Assembly: GCA_902587515.1 (NCBI GenBank)
Contig: CACILM010000001.1
Coordinates: 166,705-230,704, forward strand
DNA length: 64,000 bases
Reading direction: 5' to 3'
Source of the DNA: an uncultured Pelagibacteraceae bacterium
Lineage (GTDB): Bacteria > Pseudomonadota > Alphaproteobacteria > Pelagibacterales > Pelagibacteraceae
The notes under the pieces were generated by a model that was not told the origin of the DNA, did not search any database, and was given only the letters and a program-made list of their open reading frames with translations. Within the stretch, counting starts at the first letter, position 1. Every line of letters starts with the position of its first letter. Below, in pieces: positions 41,353 through 50,681 of the stretch. The translations under genes and the position numbers were made by a program.

Positions 41353-42061
41353 AAATTATATCTTTAGATCTTGATTTATCTAAATAATAATATTTTTGAA
41401 TTTTTAATTGATTATCGAAATCAATAATTAACGGGTTCCCTGTTGGAATTTCAAGCTCATTAATTTTAATATCTGAAATCTTAAATAGAGATTTACACAA
41501 TGCTCTTAATGAATTTCCATGAGCCGATATCAAAATATTTTTTCCATTTTCCAAATTTTTTTTTATTTCAAAATTATAAAAAGGAACTACTCGTTCATAA
41601 GTATGTTTTAGAGACTCGGTAAAAGGAATTTTATTTTTTGGAATTCCATCATTTAAAGGGCTAAAGTTTTCAAGGTAATTACTATCTTTATCCATGAGAG
41701 GTGGTGCAACGTCCCATGATCTTCTATATTTTTTAAATTGTTCTTCACCAATTTTTTTTTTTGTCTCTTCCTTGTTTAAACCTGTTAATGATCCGTAATG
41801 TCTTTCATTTAATTCCCAAGCAGTATTAAACTTCATGGATAAATTTAATGTTTTTAAGATAATTGTAAGCGTTTCAATTGCTCTCTTAAGATAAGAGGTA
41901 TAACTAATATCTATTTTAATATTCAATTCACTAATTAATTCTCCTGATTTTTTAGCTTCCTCTTTACCTTTTTCTGAAAGGTCAATATCTACCCAGCCTG
42001 TAAATCTATTTTCAGCATTCCAGATACTCTGGCCATGTCTTGTTAAGATTAGTTTACTCAT
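41342..42061 (-). CDS. gpmA: 2,3-bisphosphoglycerate-dependent phosphoglycerate mutase
   Basis: Protein of 239 residues. It begins SKLILTRHGQSIWNAENRFTGW, with the phosphoryl-acceptor His9. It continues with YTSYLKRAIETL, ELNERHYGSLTGLNKEET (catalytic glutamate) and ISAHGNSLRALCK with the second histidine. It interconverts 3- and 2-phosphoglycerate. The 3' end overlaps murU on the other strand. Confidence 0.96.
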   Translation of the reverse strand: MSKLILTRHGQSIWNAENRFTGWVDIDLSEKGKEEAKKSGELISELNIKIDISYTSYLKRAIETLTIILKTLNLSMKFNTAWELNERHYGSLTGLNKEETKKKIGEEQFKKYRRSWDVAPPLMDKDSNYLENFSPLNDGIPKNKIPFTESLKHTYERVVPFYNFEIKKNLENGKNILISAHGNSLRALCKSLFKISDIKINELEIPTGNPLIIDFDNQLKIQKYYYLDKSRSKDIIFNQ

Positions 42062-42101
42062 ATAAGTTAATTAAGTTATTATGTACTATATTAAAATCTA
42101 A

Positions 42102-42494
42102 ATGAAAAACACTATCTTCTTTGCTTTAAAATATTTATTCTATTTTTCATTTATAATTCTACTAATTCTTTATTTGTTCCCAGGAAGTTTAATTGGTTAT
42201 TTTTTATACGGAAACTTGGGAAAACAACCTGATTTTATCTCAAATCCAATAGGAACTTCTATTAATCATTTAATATTTTTTTTCTATTTAAGTATTTTAG
42301 GTTTTATATTTCGGAGCAATCAAAAAAAATTTATAAATAGTTTTTCTTTTTTATTTTTAATTTCAGTAATTTTAGAATTATTACATCATTTAATTCCTAA
42401 TCGAGCATTTGAACTCAACGATTTGTATGCAAATAGTTTGGGAGTGATGTTAGCTTTTTTAATATTTAAATTTTTTAAAAAACTTCAAAATTAA
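42102..42494 (+). CDS. VanZ-like membrane protein
   Basis: Protein of 130 residues with four hydrophobic helices. The last part, SVILELLHHLIPNRAFELNDLYANSLGVMLAFLIF, matches the VanZ-like pattern (E-x-x-H/Q...R...D-x-x-x-N-x-x-G). Function is uncertain; such proteins are integral inner-membrane proteins and a few affect glycopeptide tolerance. Its stop codon TAA is directly followed by the ATG of the nuclease gene. Confidence 0.75.
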   Translation: MKNTIFFALKYLFYFSFIILLILYLFPGSLIGYFLYGNLGKQPDFISNPIGTSINHLIFFFYLSILGFIFRSNQKKFINSFSFLFLISVILELLHHLIPNRAFELNDLYANSLGVMLAFLIFKFFKKLQN

Positions 42495-42992
42495 ATGTTT
42501 ATTCGTATAATAATTATATTTTTGTTTATGCTATCTAATTCTATAGCAGAAGAAATATCTGGCATCCCGAAAGTTGTTGATGGAGATACTATTCATATAA
42601 ATAATTATAAATTTAGATTAGAAGGAATAGATGCCCCAGAAATGAGACAACAATGTAAAAAAGAGTTCTTTAAAATTTCATTTTTGATTGGCTTTACATT
42701 TTATAAAGATTATAGCTGCGGAAGAATTTCAAAAGAAAAATTAACAACTAAAATTAACACTTCTGAAATAAAATGTATTTCATCATCTAAAGATAGATAC
42801 AAAAGATATATTGCTACCTGCTTTAAAGGAAATACTAACTTAAATCAGTGGATGGTAAGAAACGGTTTTGCAATAGCGTATAGAAGATATTCTAAAAAAT
42901 ACGTACCAGATGAAGTATTTGCAAAAGAAAATAAATTAGGACTATGGCAAGGGAAGTTTATGGAGCCAGAAAAATGGAGAAAGCTTAATTAA
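42495..42992 (+). CDS. Exported thermonuclease-family (SNase-like) nuclease
   Basis: Protein of 165 residues with an N-terminal signal peptide (MFIRIIIIFLFMLSNSIA, cut near residue 18). The mature part carries the staphylococcal-nuclease motifs VVDGDTIHI, FRLEGIDAPEM and a DRYKRYIATC segment with the catalytic arginine. It ends NKLGLWQGKFMEPEKWRKLN, typical of bacterial Tnase repeats. It is likely a periplasmic or secreted Ca-dependent nuclease that could serve nutrient scavenging. Confidence 0.88.
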   Translation: MFIRIIIIFLFMLSNSIAEEISGIPKVVDGDTIHINNYKFRLEGIDAPEMRQQCKKEFFKISFLIGFTFYKDYSCGRISKEKLTTKINTSEIKCISSSKDRYKRYIATCFKGNTNLNQWMVRNGFAIAYRRYSKKYVPDEVFAKENKLGLWQGKFMEPEKWRKLN

Positions 42993-43012
42993 TTTTTAGT
43001 ATAAATTACTTA

Positions 43013-43612
43013 GTGATTCCTTTTAAAAAAGTAATAATTATTTTAATTTTTTTAATTTTAAGTGCTTGTTCTTCAATACCAAAAAATACACAGAATAGTT
43101 GTGCTATCTTTGAAGAAAGATATCTATGGTACAAACATTCTAAGGCTTCTTATGAAAAATGGGGGGCACCTATCCATCTGCAGCTAGCTTTTGTTAAAAA
43201 AGAAAGTGACTTCAATTGGCTTGCAAAACCTCCAAGAACTAAATTATTCAAAGTAATACCTTTTAAAAGACCTTCTTCCTCATTTGGATATTCTCAAGCA
43301 GTTAAGGGTACTTGGGAACAATATAAAAGAGAAACAAATAATCCACTAGCTACGAGAGCAAGATTTAAAGACTCAGTAGATTTTATAGGATGGTACATCC
43401 ATAAAACTAATAAGATATTGAAAATTTCCAAAAAAGATCCTTACCGACAATATTTAGCTTATTACAAAGGTTGGGGAGATTATAAAAATTATTCAAAAGA
43501 TAAAAAAGCAATTATATATGCAAAATCTGTTAAGGACATGGCAAAAAAATATAGAAAGCAATTAACGCTCTGTAAAAAAAATTTAGATAAAAATAAATAT
43601 ATTATCTTTTAA
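43013..43612 (+). CDS. Lipoprotein with transglycosylase SLT-like domain
   Basis: Protein of 199 residues starting at a GTG. Residues 1-19 form a lipoprotein signal with lipobox LSAC (Cys19). The mature part contains a soluble lytic transglycosylase-like core: APIHLQLAFVKKESDFNW with the likely catalytic Glu64, SSFGYSQAVKGTWEQYK and LAYYKGWGDYK. It would cleave peptidoglycan glycan strands at the membrane. It sits 20 bp after the nuclease. Its last 11 bp overlap the RND pump gene on the other strand. Confidence 0.8.
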   Translation: MIPFKKVIIILIFLILSACSSIPKNTQNSCAIFEERYLWYKHSKASYEKWGAPIHLQLAFVKKESDFNWLAKPPRTKLFKVIPFKRPSSSFGYSQAVKGTWEQYKRETNNPLATRARFKDSVDFIGWYIHKTNKILKISKKDPYRQYLAYYKGWGDYKNYSKDKKAIIYAKSVKDMAKKYRKQLTLCKKNLDKNKYIIF

Positions 43613-46600
43613 GCTGCTTTTGTAACTCAAGCTCAACAGCATCTATCCTCTTAGTTCCCTTTCCAACAATTGTGTAAACAGTAGGAATTACGTAAAGAGT
43701 AAAAAAAGTAGAGAATAACATTCCACCAAATATTGTTATACCAACAGTTAATCGACTTGCAGCACCTGGTCCAGTTCCAAGAATAAGTGGTAAAACTCCA
43801 ATAATAGTTGAGATACTTGTCATAAGAATAGGTCTTAATCTAATAGCGGCTGCCTCAAAAACGGCAACTTCTAAATTTTTTCCTTCCTTCCTTAATTGAT
43901 TTGCAAATTCCACAATTAAGATCCCATTTTTAGCTGAGAGTCCGATTAGAATGATTAATGCTATTTGACTGTAAACATTTAATGAGGACCCTACTACTAG
44001 TAAACCAATTAATCCTCCAAGAATTGCCATAGGCACAGTTAACATAATTGTCAGTGGATGCCTCCAACTCTCGAATTGAGCACTCATTGCTAAGTAAGCA
44101 GTAATTAATGCTAAAGCAAATATTACATAAAGTTCTGTATTAGTTTTTTTATACTCTTCGCTTTCACCTTTATAAGCAATTTTTGCTTGAGGTGTGTTTT
44201 GTTCTACAACGCCTACTAAAAACTTTAGAGCCTCATCAAGCGAATAATCTCCAACTAGTCTTGCCGAGATAGTAACTGCTTTTTGCCTATTGTATCTTGC
44301 TAAGAATGGAGATTGTCCCTCTTCATCGTATGCAACTAAGTTTGACACAGACACAAGTTTTCCATTATTTTTAGATCTTACAAAAACTTTACTTATACTA
44401 TCTGGCTCTTGTCTATCTTTGATATCACCTTGCAAAATTATAGAATATTCTTTTCCATCCCTTGTAAAGTTTGTAACTCTTTTAGAACCAAAAATGGTCT
44501 CTATAGTTTTTCCAATATCTTCTGTCGAAACCCCAAGATCAGCAGCTTTTTTTTGATCTATCTTTACATTTAATTGAGGTTTGTTCAGATCAAAGTCATC
44601 TTGAATAGAAGTAAGACCAGGATTTTTTCTTGCCTCTTTTTTAATTATCTCTTTCCACTCAATCAATTGTTCATATGTATTACCCAAAACAACAAATTGT
44701 ACTGGACTTTCTATTCCGCCAGTCCTTATCCCTTGGGGCATTATTGGAAAAGCCAAAACACCCGGCACTCTTGCAATTTTTCCAAAAGACTCCCTCATTA
44801 TTTCAACGCCGTGACGATCTCTTTTAGCCCAAGGCTCTAAAAGAACAATTATAAAACCACTATTTACTTGTTTAGCTGATTTTCCAAAACCTGGAACTCT
44901 CATGATTAATTTTCTATACTCACCTTTACCTACACTTGGAAGCAACAATTGCTCAATTTCTTCTGCTCTATCTTTAGTAAAATTAAAACCAGATCCTTGT
45001 GGAGCTTTTACAATTACAAAAAATGCACCCCTATCTTCAGGAGCAATTAATTCTTTCTTAGCAAAATTAAAAAAAAATATTGTTAATACAAGAGTACCCA
45101 ATAAAAAAATAGTTATTGTTTTTCTTTTCTTTATCCAATTTAAAAGCGAAACTTTATAAAGATAAGTGAGATCTTTTAAAAACTTCTCAAATTTTAAAAC
45201 AATTTTTGATTTTTGCATATCTTTCTGCAAAAATTTACTAGCTAACATTGGACTTAATGATAGCGCAACAAAGCTAGAAATAATCACAGCCGATGCAAGA
45301 GTAATTGCAGTTTGAGTAAAAAGAACTCCTGTAATTCCTTTAATAAAAATTAGAGGAACAAATACTGCAACTAACACAACAGTTGTAGCTATTATTGCAA
45401 ACGATACCTGCTTAGCACCTTTGTAAGCTGCAACTAAAGGTGTATCGCCTAACTCTATTCTTCTCACTATATTTTCAAGCATCACAATTGCATCATCAAC
45501 CACAATACCGATAGCTAGCACTAAAGCCATCAAAGTAAAAAGATTAATTGAAAAATCAAAAATATAAATTGATAAAAAAGTTGAGATTAATGAAACAGGC
45601 AAAGCTATTAAAGGGACAACCAAAGCTCTTAGATTACCTAGAAAAAGATAAATAATAATAGTTACCAATATTAATGCAATTATAAGCGTTTTATAAACTT
45701 CTTTAATAGCAGATTTTATATAATTACTTCTATCAAATGAAACTTCAAGGGTAGTACCTGGCGGCAAGCTAGGTTTTAATTCTTTTATCTTTTTTTTGAT
45801 ACCATTAGCAACAGCGATGGTATTTGCATCAGATTGTTGATATATCCCTATACCAACAACTTGCTTTCCATTACCTTTAAAAAGAGTTCTAGTTGACTCA
45901 GCTCCTAATTCGATTCTTGAAACATCTGACAAGGTTATTATTGAACCATCCTTAGCTCTTTTTAGAGGTAGATTTTTATAATTCTCTACTTCTTTATAAG
46001 CTTTATCGAGTTTTATAGTTAGATCGATATCCCTCGACTCAATTCGTCCAGCCGGGAACTCTGTATTTTCTCTTCTGAGAACCGTCTCAACTTCTTGAGT
46101 AGTAAGATCTCTTGCAGCTAAAGCTATTGGATCTAACCAAACTCTTAGTGAAAGTTCTCTTTGACCACCAAGGCGTACTCTGCCTACGCCATCAACAGTA
46201 GAGAAAGTATCAGTTAAATATCTATCAGCGTAATCAGTTAATTCTAAATCAGTCATTGTTTCAGAGTTAAAAGACAACCACATAGTAGTTCTCATGCCTG
46301 CACTTTGTTTAAAAATTTCAGGTTGTTCCGCACCTTCAGGTAAATTATCTAGCACTCTAGATACAGAGCTTCTTACATCGTTAGCAACGTCATCTAAGTC
46401 TAAACTCGTCTCAAATGTTAGCGTAATTCTTGAGCTTTCATCCTCACTAAATGAGTCTATTGTTTCTAGCCCAGGCGTTCCTCCTACAAAATCTTCAATT
46501 TTTTGAGTTATTTGAGTATCAACAATTTCTGCCGATGCACCTCTATAATCAGTTTGAATAGTTACTACAGGAGGCTGCACATCAGGTAATTCATCAGTTG

Positions 46601-46697
46601 GAATTTCTTGAAAAGTTACAAGACCAAATATCACTAATACTAAGCTCATTACTGAAGCTACGACAGGTCTTTTAATAGATAAGTCTGTTAAAAACAT
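43602..46697 (-). CDS. RND-family efflux pump, inner-membrane permease (HAE1 type)
   Basis: Protein of 1031 residues, normal for AcrB/MexB-type proteins. Both halves have a first helix followed by a large periplasmic loop. MFLTDLSIKRPVVASVMSLV is the typical start. The proton-relay segment VLAIGIVVDDAIVMLENIVRR carries the paired aspartates. Conserved patterns such as DYRGASAEIVDTQI, RVRLGGQRELSLRVWLDP and LLIVEFANQLRKEG are present. It exports unknown toxic or lipophilic compounds with proton flow. The gene pairs with an adaptor gene directly upstream (no gap). No outer-membrane factor gene is adjacent. Confidence 0.95.
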   Translation of the reverse strand: MFLTDLSIKRPVVASVMSLVLVIFGLVTFQEIPTDELPDVQPPVVTIQTDYRGASAEIVDTQITQKIEDFVGGTPGLETIDSFSEDESSRITLTFETSLDLDDVANDVRSSVSRVLDNLPEGAEQPEIFKQSAGMRTTMWLSFNSETMTDLELTDYADRYLTDTFSTVDGVGRVRLGGQRELSLRVWLDPIALAARDLTTQEVETVLRRENTEFPAGRIESRDIDLTIKLDKAYKEVENYKNLPLKRAKDGSIITLSDVSRIELGAESTRTLFKGNGKQVVGIGIYQQSDANTIAVANGIKKKIKELKPSLPPGTTLEVSFDRSNYIKSAIKEVYKTLIIALILVTIIIYLFLGNLRALVVPLIALPVSLISTFLSIYIFDFSINLFTLMALVLAIGIVVDDAIVMLENIVRRIELGDTPLVAAYKGAKQVSFAIIATTVVLVAVFVPLIFIKGITGVLFTQTAITLASAVIISSFVALSLSPMLASKFLQKDMQKSKIVLKFEKFLKDLTYLYKVSLLNWIKKRKTITIFLLGTLVLTIFFFNFAKKELIAPEDRGAFFVIVKAPQGSGFNFTKDRAEEIEQLLLPSVGKGEYRKLIMRVPGFGKSAKQVNSGFIIVLLEPWAKRDRHGVEIMRESFGKIARVPGVLAFPIMPQGIRTGGIESPVQFVVLGNTYEQLIEWKEIIKKEARKNPGLTSIQDDFDLNKPQLNVKIDQKKAADLGVSTEDIGKTIETIFGSKRVTNFTRDGKEYSIILQGDIKDRQEPDSISKVFVRSKNNGKLVSVSNLVAYDEEGQSPFLARYNRQKAVTISARLVGDYSLDEALKFLVGVVEQNTPQAKIAYKGESEEYKKTNTELYVIFALALITAYLAMSAQFESWRHPLTIMLTVPMAILGGLIGLLVVGSSLNVYSQIALIILIGLSAKNGILIVEFANQLRKEGKNLEVAVFEAAAIRLRPILMTSISTIIGVLPLILGTGPGAASRLTVGITIFGGMLFSTFFTLYVIPTVYTIVGKGTKRIDAVELELQKQLKR

Positions 46698-47570
46698 TTA
46701 ATTTCTTGGATTTATAATTTTGATTTTAGCATTATTTCTTACTTTTGAGACGCCCTCTGTAATAACAAGATCACCTTCATTTATACCTGATACAACAGAA
46801 ACTTTTCCAAAATTTCTTTTACCAATTTCAATATTTTTTTTTTCAGCAGTTTCTTTACTTACAGTGTAAACAAAAGCTGTACTACCTTGAATCGTTACTG
46901 CACTTTCAGGAACACCAATTTGGTTAATTTCGTCGTAGATAATTTTTACCGTCATTAGTTGCCCTGGAATGATTTCAAAATTTGAATTATCAACTAAAAC
47001 TCTGGATAAAATTGATCTTGTAGAAGGATCTATTCTTGAGCTAATTGTTTGAATTTTTCCTTTAAAAGCTTTCTTGAATGCTGAACTTGTTATTTCTGCT
47101 TTTAATCCTGGTTTAAGTATACTTACATAATTCTCTGGAACTTTTATATCTATTACTATTTTTTTTAAGTCATCCAAAGTTACTATTAAACTCTCTGAAC
47201 CCAAAACTCCTTGGGCAATTTCTCTTTTCCCTAATTTACCCGCAAAATCTGCAATAACCTCTTCTCCACTTGTAAGCCTTAGTATAATTTCACCTTTTTT
47301 TACAAATCTATTATCAATGTTTAATTTTCCAGCAACTTCATTAGTTTTTATTCTATAAGTTTTTGAATTTTGCGCTAATGCTGTTCCAAAAGTTTCTATA
47401 CTTTTGTAAAATAGAGATCTTTCAACTTTTTCAACAATTACTCCTGGCGCAGGCCTTACACTAAATTTTTTTTTAAAGTGTAAACCAATAAAATGTCTTG
47501 CAGCAATAATTGCAAAAATAGCAATAAAGAAAATAATTAAAAATACTTTTAATTTGGATGATGCTCTCAT
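46698..47570 (-). CDS. RND efflux pump periplasmic adaptor (MFP family)
   Basis: Protein of 290 residues. An N-terminal membrane anchor spans residues 7-25 (LKVFLIIFFIAIFAIIAARHF). It is followed by a lipoyl/barrel-hybrid part (TNEVAGKLNIDNRFVKKGEIILRL, DLKKIVIDIKVPENYVSILKPGLKAEI) and a C-terminal membrane-proximal domain (GVPESAVTIQGSTAFVYTVS). The alpha-hairpin is very short or absent, making it smaller than AcrA. It links the downstream permease to an outer-membrane channel. Confidence 0.92.
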   Translation of the reverse strand: MRASSKLKVFLIIFFIAIFAIIAARHFIGLHFKKKFSVRPAPGVIVEKVERSLFYKSIETFGTALAQNSKTYRIKTNEVAGKLNIDNRFVKKGEIILRLTSGEEVIADFAGKLGKREIAQGVLGSESLIVTLDDLKKIVIDIKVPENYVSILKPGLKAEITSSAFKKAFKGKIQTISSRIDPSTRSILSRVLVDNSNFEIIPGQLMTVKIIYDEINQIGVPESAVTIQGSTAFVYTVSKETAEKKNIEIGKRNFGKVSVVSGINEGDLVITEGVSKVRNNAKIKIINPRN

Positions 47571-47573
47571 TTT

Positions 47574-48386
47574 TTATTCTAATCCGTACTCTGACCATGA
47601 GCCGTCATAGATAGTAGGTTTTTTACCACTTATGATAGAATTAGCTAGTCCTAAAATACATGCTGTTACTCCAGATCCACATGTAAAAGCAATATCTTTA
47701 TCTTTATCTAATTTATTTTGATCAAAAATCTTTATTAATTCTTCTTTTTTTTTAAAGGTTCGATCTTCATTTAAAAGTAATTGAAAAGGTAAATTTATAG
47801 ACCCTTCTATGTGACCACTTTTTAATCCTTTTCGAGGCTCAGGAACCAAACCTAAAAATCTTTCTTTGCTTCTAGCATCTATTAATTGAAATTTTTTATC
47901 TAATATGTTTTTTTTAACTTGAGTCTTATCAATTACCATAGATAAATTTTTTTTAGCTTCGTAATTGGTTTTTGAGATTTTTATAACTTCTTTTGAAACA
48001 CCTCTATTTTCCTTTAACCATTTCGTAAAATTTCCGTCTAAAACAGAAACTAGATCAGCATTGTGTCCAAAGTAAATAAAAGTATACCAAACTCTACATG
48101 AACTGAAGACATCTGAGTTATCATAAATAATTATATGATCAGAATTATTTATTCCTAAATTTGAAACAATACTTTCCCATTCTTTATTTGAAGGAAGCAT
48201 ATGGGGTAATGAAGAATTTTGATTTGAATTTTTATCAATATCAAAGAATATTGAGTTCTTAATATGACTTTCTTTAAACTCCTCTTTGGCATTTCTACCT
48301 GAGTTAGGCAAACACCAGGTAGCATCTAATATTTTCACTTTATTGATATTTTTTTCTAGCCATTCTGTAGTAACAAGCTGTTTCAT
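47574..48386 (-). CDS. sseA: 3-mercaptopyruvate/thiosulfate sulfurtransferase (two rhodanese domains)
   Basis: Protein of 270 residues with two rhodanese domains. The N-terminal one (WLEKNINKVKILDATW...) is inactive. The second carries the nucleophile Cys236 in FTCGSGVTACIL; the CGSGVT loop is that of mercaptopyruvate sulfurtransferases. It moves sulfur from 3-mercaptopyruvate to thiols or cyanide. Its ATG overlaps the msrA stop by one base. Confidence 0.92.
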   Translation of the reverse strand: MKQLVTTEWLEKNINKVKILDATWCLPNSGRNAKEEFKESHIKNSIFFDIDKNSNQNSSLPHMLPSNKEWESIVSNLGINNSDHIIIYDNSDVFSSCRVWYTFIYFGHNADLVSVLDGNFTKWLKENRGVSKEVIKISKTNYEAKKNLSMVIDKTQVKKNILDKKFQLIDARSKERFLGLVPEPRKGLKSGHIEGSINLPFQLLLNEDRTFKKKEELIKIFDQNKLDKDKDIAFTCGSGVTACILGLANSIISGKKPTIYDGSWSEYGLE

Positions 48387-48832
48387 TATCTATTTTTTTC
48401 TAAGTATTTTTGATGATATTCTTCTGCTTTACAATAATTTTTGAGCCGAGAAATATTAGTTTGAATTTTTCCATTAAACTCCTTATTAAAAATTTCTAAA
48501 ATTTCTTTAGCTTCAGCTTTTTGAATGTCGTCCTCATAAAATATTTCACTTCTATATTGAGTTCCAACATCAGGATATTGCATATCTTTTTGAGTAGGAT
48601 CGTGCATTTTGAAAAATAAATCTAAAATTTTTTTAAAGGAAATTAATTTTTCATCAAAGGTAAGTCTTACAACTTCTGCATGACCAGTGTCACCTTTACA
48701 TACTTCTTCATATGTAACTTTATCGGATAATCCACCAGCATAGCCGACTTCTGTTTCAATTATACCCGGCTTATTTTTGAAGTTTTCCTCAGGTTTCCAA
48801 AAACAGCCAAGAGCAAGTGTACATTTCTTCAT
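48386..48832 (-). CDS. msrA: Peptide methionine sulfoxide reductase MsrA
   Basis: Protein of 148 residues. It starts almost at the catalytic cysteine, Cys10 in ALGCFWKPEENF, and continues VGYAGG, EEVCKGDTGHAEVV and DVGTQYRS. The loop GCFWKPE differs from the usual GCFWGxE. C-terminal AEEYHQKYLEKN is normal. It reduces S-methionine sulfoxide in proteins. It lies upstream of sseA on the same strand and divergent from the DMT permease, 33 bp away. Confidence 0.93.
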   Translation of the reverse strand: MKKCTLALGCFWKPEENFKNKPGIIETEVGYAGGLSDKVTYEEVCKGDTGHAEVVRLTFDEKLISFKKILDLFFKMHDPTQKDMQYPDVGTQYRSEIFYEDDIQKAEAKEILEIFNKEFNGKIQTNISRLKNYCKAEEYHQKYLEKNR

Positions 48833-48865
48833 AAAGTAATTATATAGAGTTGTGAGGATATTAAA

Positions 48866-49744
48866 TTGTTAGCACGAAATCAATTAGGCGTATTGTACGG
48901 GGTAGCATCTGTGGCATGTTTTGCCATGATGGATGCTTGTGTAAAATGGTTAGACCAGTTTCCTGTAGGTGAAGTGTTATTTGCAAGATTTTTTTTTGGT
49001 TTGATACCCATATTAATGCTTGTACCTAGGAATGAATTTAAAACTTTTTATAAAACTACCAGACCTAAACTACATGCTTTCAGAGCTATAACTGGGACGT
49101 TAGCAATAGTTGCTCTATTTATTGCTCTAAGAGAGATACCTTTAGCAGATGTTGTAAGTTTGACTTTTGGAGGGCCAATCTTCGTTACCTTAGGTTCAAT
49201 ATTTTTTTTATCCGAAAAAGTTGGTATTAGAAGATGGTCTGCAGTTTTCATTGGGTTTATTGGAATGTTAATGATTGTTAAACCAGCTTATGAAGAATTA
49301 AATATTTATTACTTATTTCCAATAATTTTTTGTATTTTCTTTGCATGCGTAGCTCTAAGCATAAGAAGCTTATCATCTACCGAGCCTAATTATAGAATTG
49401 CTTTATACTTTTCTTTACTGAGTATGGTAGTTGGTTTAGCAACACTTCCTTTTGGCTGGGTCATGCCATCAAAATTTGAACTATTTCTTCTTATTTTTAC
49501 TGGGATAATTGGCTCAGTTGCTAATATTTTACTTACCGTTTCACTAAGAATTGCAGAAGCATCACTAGTCACACCAACAAAATATTTAAATTTAGTATTT
49601 GCAATTTTATTAGGATATTTCATTTGGGGCGAAATACCAAAAGTGCTAACCCTTTTGGGTGCTGGTTTAATTATTGCAAGTTCTGTAATTATTTTTATGA
49701 GAGAGTCTCAACTTAAAAAACAAGTTATAAGTCCGAGACCGTGA
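48866..49744 (+). CDS. DMT-superfamily permease (EamA)
   Basis: Protein of 292 residues with ten predicted helices in two EamA repeats (first with FAMMDACVKWLDQFPVGEVLFARFFFGLI, second with ISLRIAEASLVTPTKYLNLVFAILLGYFIWGE). It is probably an exporter or importer of a small metabolite, and the substrate cannot be told. The start is TTG at 48866, supported by GAGG 8 bp upstream. The last bases overlap the glycosylase gene's GTG by 4 bp. Confidence 0.88.
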   Translation: MLARNQLGVLYGVASVACFAMMDACVKWLDQFPVGEVLFARFFFGLIPILMLVPRNEFKTFYKTTRPKLHAFRAITGTLAIVALFIALREIPLADVVSLTFGGPIFVTLGSIFFLSEKVGIRRWSAVFIGFIGMLMIVKPAYEELNIYYLFPIIFCIFFACVALSIRSLSSTEPNYRIALYFSLLSMVVGLATLPFGWVMPSKFELFLLIFTGIIGSVANILLTVSLRIAEASLVTPTKYLNLVFAILLGYFIWGEIPKVLTLLGAGLIIASSVIIFMRESQLKKQVISPRP

Positions 49745-50364
49745 GTAAATATCCAAGTTATTGGTTAAAAGCAGTTAAAACTTTGTCTAAAAAAGATAAA
49801 GTTTTAAAAAAACTTATCATTAAATATAATGACAAATTTTTGACAACTAGAAAAGATATTTTTTACTCTTTATGTAAAAGTATAGTCGGTCAGCAGATAA
49901 GTGTATCAGCAGCTAACTCAGTATTTAAAAAATTTCAAAAGAAAACTAAAAGAATTAATCCCTTAAAAGTATCAAAATTATCAATATCACAACTTAAATC
50001 CTGTGGTTTAAGTAGACAAAAAGCTTTAGGAATAAAAGAATTGTCGATTAAATTTGTAAAAAAAGAATTTGATCCAAAATTAATCAAAAATATGAATGAC
50101 GAGGAAGCCATTCAATACTTATCATCTTTGAGACAAATAGGCAGATGGAGTGCAGAAATGATTTTACTATTCACTTACAATCGATCTAATATTTGGCCTT
50201 TACAAGATATTGGCTTATTAAGAGCAATATCAAATAATTATAAGAAAAAATACTTTCCTCCAAAAAGTTTTTTAGACAAACTTTATAAAAAATTTACACC
50301 TTATTGTTCAGTTGCTACGTGGTATCTCTGGCGCAGTATTGACGATGAACCAATCCAATATTAA
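49741..50364 (+). CDS. DNA-3-methyladenine glycosylase II-like (HhH-GPD) protein
   Basis: Protein of 207 residues in the HhH-GPD superfamily, AlkA branch, without an Fe-S cluster. Helix SLCKSIVGQQISVSAANSVF, the hairpin SSLRQIGRWSAEMIL and catalytic Asp156 in WPLQDIGLLRAI are visible. It excises alkylated bases such as 3-methyladenine. The GTG start overlaps the upstream permease gene. Its end overlaps the DUF1330 gene by 4 bp. Confidence 0.88.
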   Translation: MSKYPSYWLKAVKTLSKKDKVLKKLIIKYNDKFLTTRKDIFYSLCKSIVGQQISVSAANSVFKKFQKKTKRINPLKVSKLSISQLKSCGLSRQKALGIKELSIKFVKKEFDPKLIKNMNDEEAIQYLSSLRQIGRWSAEMILLFTYNRSNIWPLQDIGLLRAISNNYKKKYFPPKSFLDKLYKKFTPYCSVATWYLWRSIDDEPIQY

Positions 50365-50648
50365 GCGCCTTCAATCGTTTGATGTTGACGTTCTGCGTAG
50401 CCTTCAAGAATAGAATGTGCATCTTGATATTCTTTTGAATTGTAAAAGTTATTGGCTTCATCATAGGATGGAAACTCAATTACAACTGTTCTTGGAGATT
50501 TATCGCCCTCATTAGATGTAGATCTTCCACCTCTAATTAAAAATTTTCCCTTATATTTTTCAACCGCTGCTTTAGCTTTGACAGCGTATTCTTTTAATTT
50601 TTCATCATTACTTATGCTTTTATAAACACAAACTACGTATCCTTTCAT
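50361..50648 (-). CDS. DUF1330 domain protein
   Basis: Protein of 95 residues of the dimeric alpha-beta barrel (ABM-like) fold: MKGYVVCVYKSI start, GKFLIRGGR, VVIEFPSYDEANNFYNSKEYQDA. DUF1330 proteins have no firmly known reaction; some look like monooxygenases. A clear Shine-Dalgarno AAGGAG lies 6 bp before the ATG. The gene stands alone on the minus strand between two plus-strand genes. Confidence 0.85.
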   Translation of the reverse strand: MKGYVVCVYKSISNDEKLKEYAVKAKAAVEKYKGKFLIRGGRSTSNEGDKSPRTVVIEFPSYDEANNFYNSKEYQDAHSILEGYAERQHQTIEGA

Positions 50649-50681
50649 TTACAACTCCTTTAAAATAAATTAACTTTTTTC

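Noticed and set aside
44290..46506. Plus-strand open reading frames within the RND pump gene
   Set aside because: They are antisense shadows of a strongly conserved gene and show no domain or ribosome binding site.
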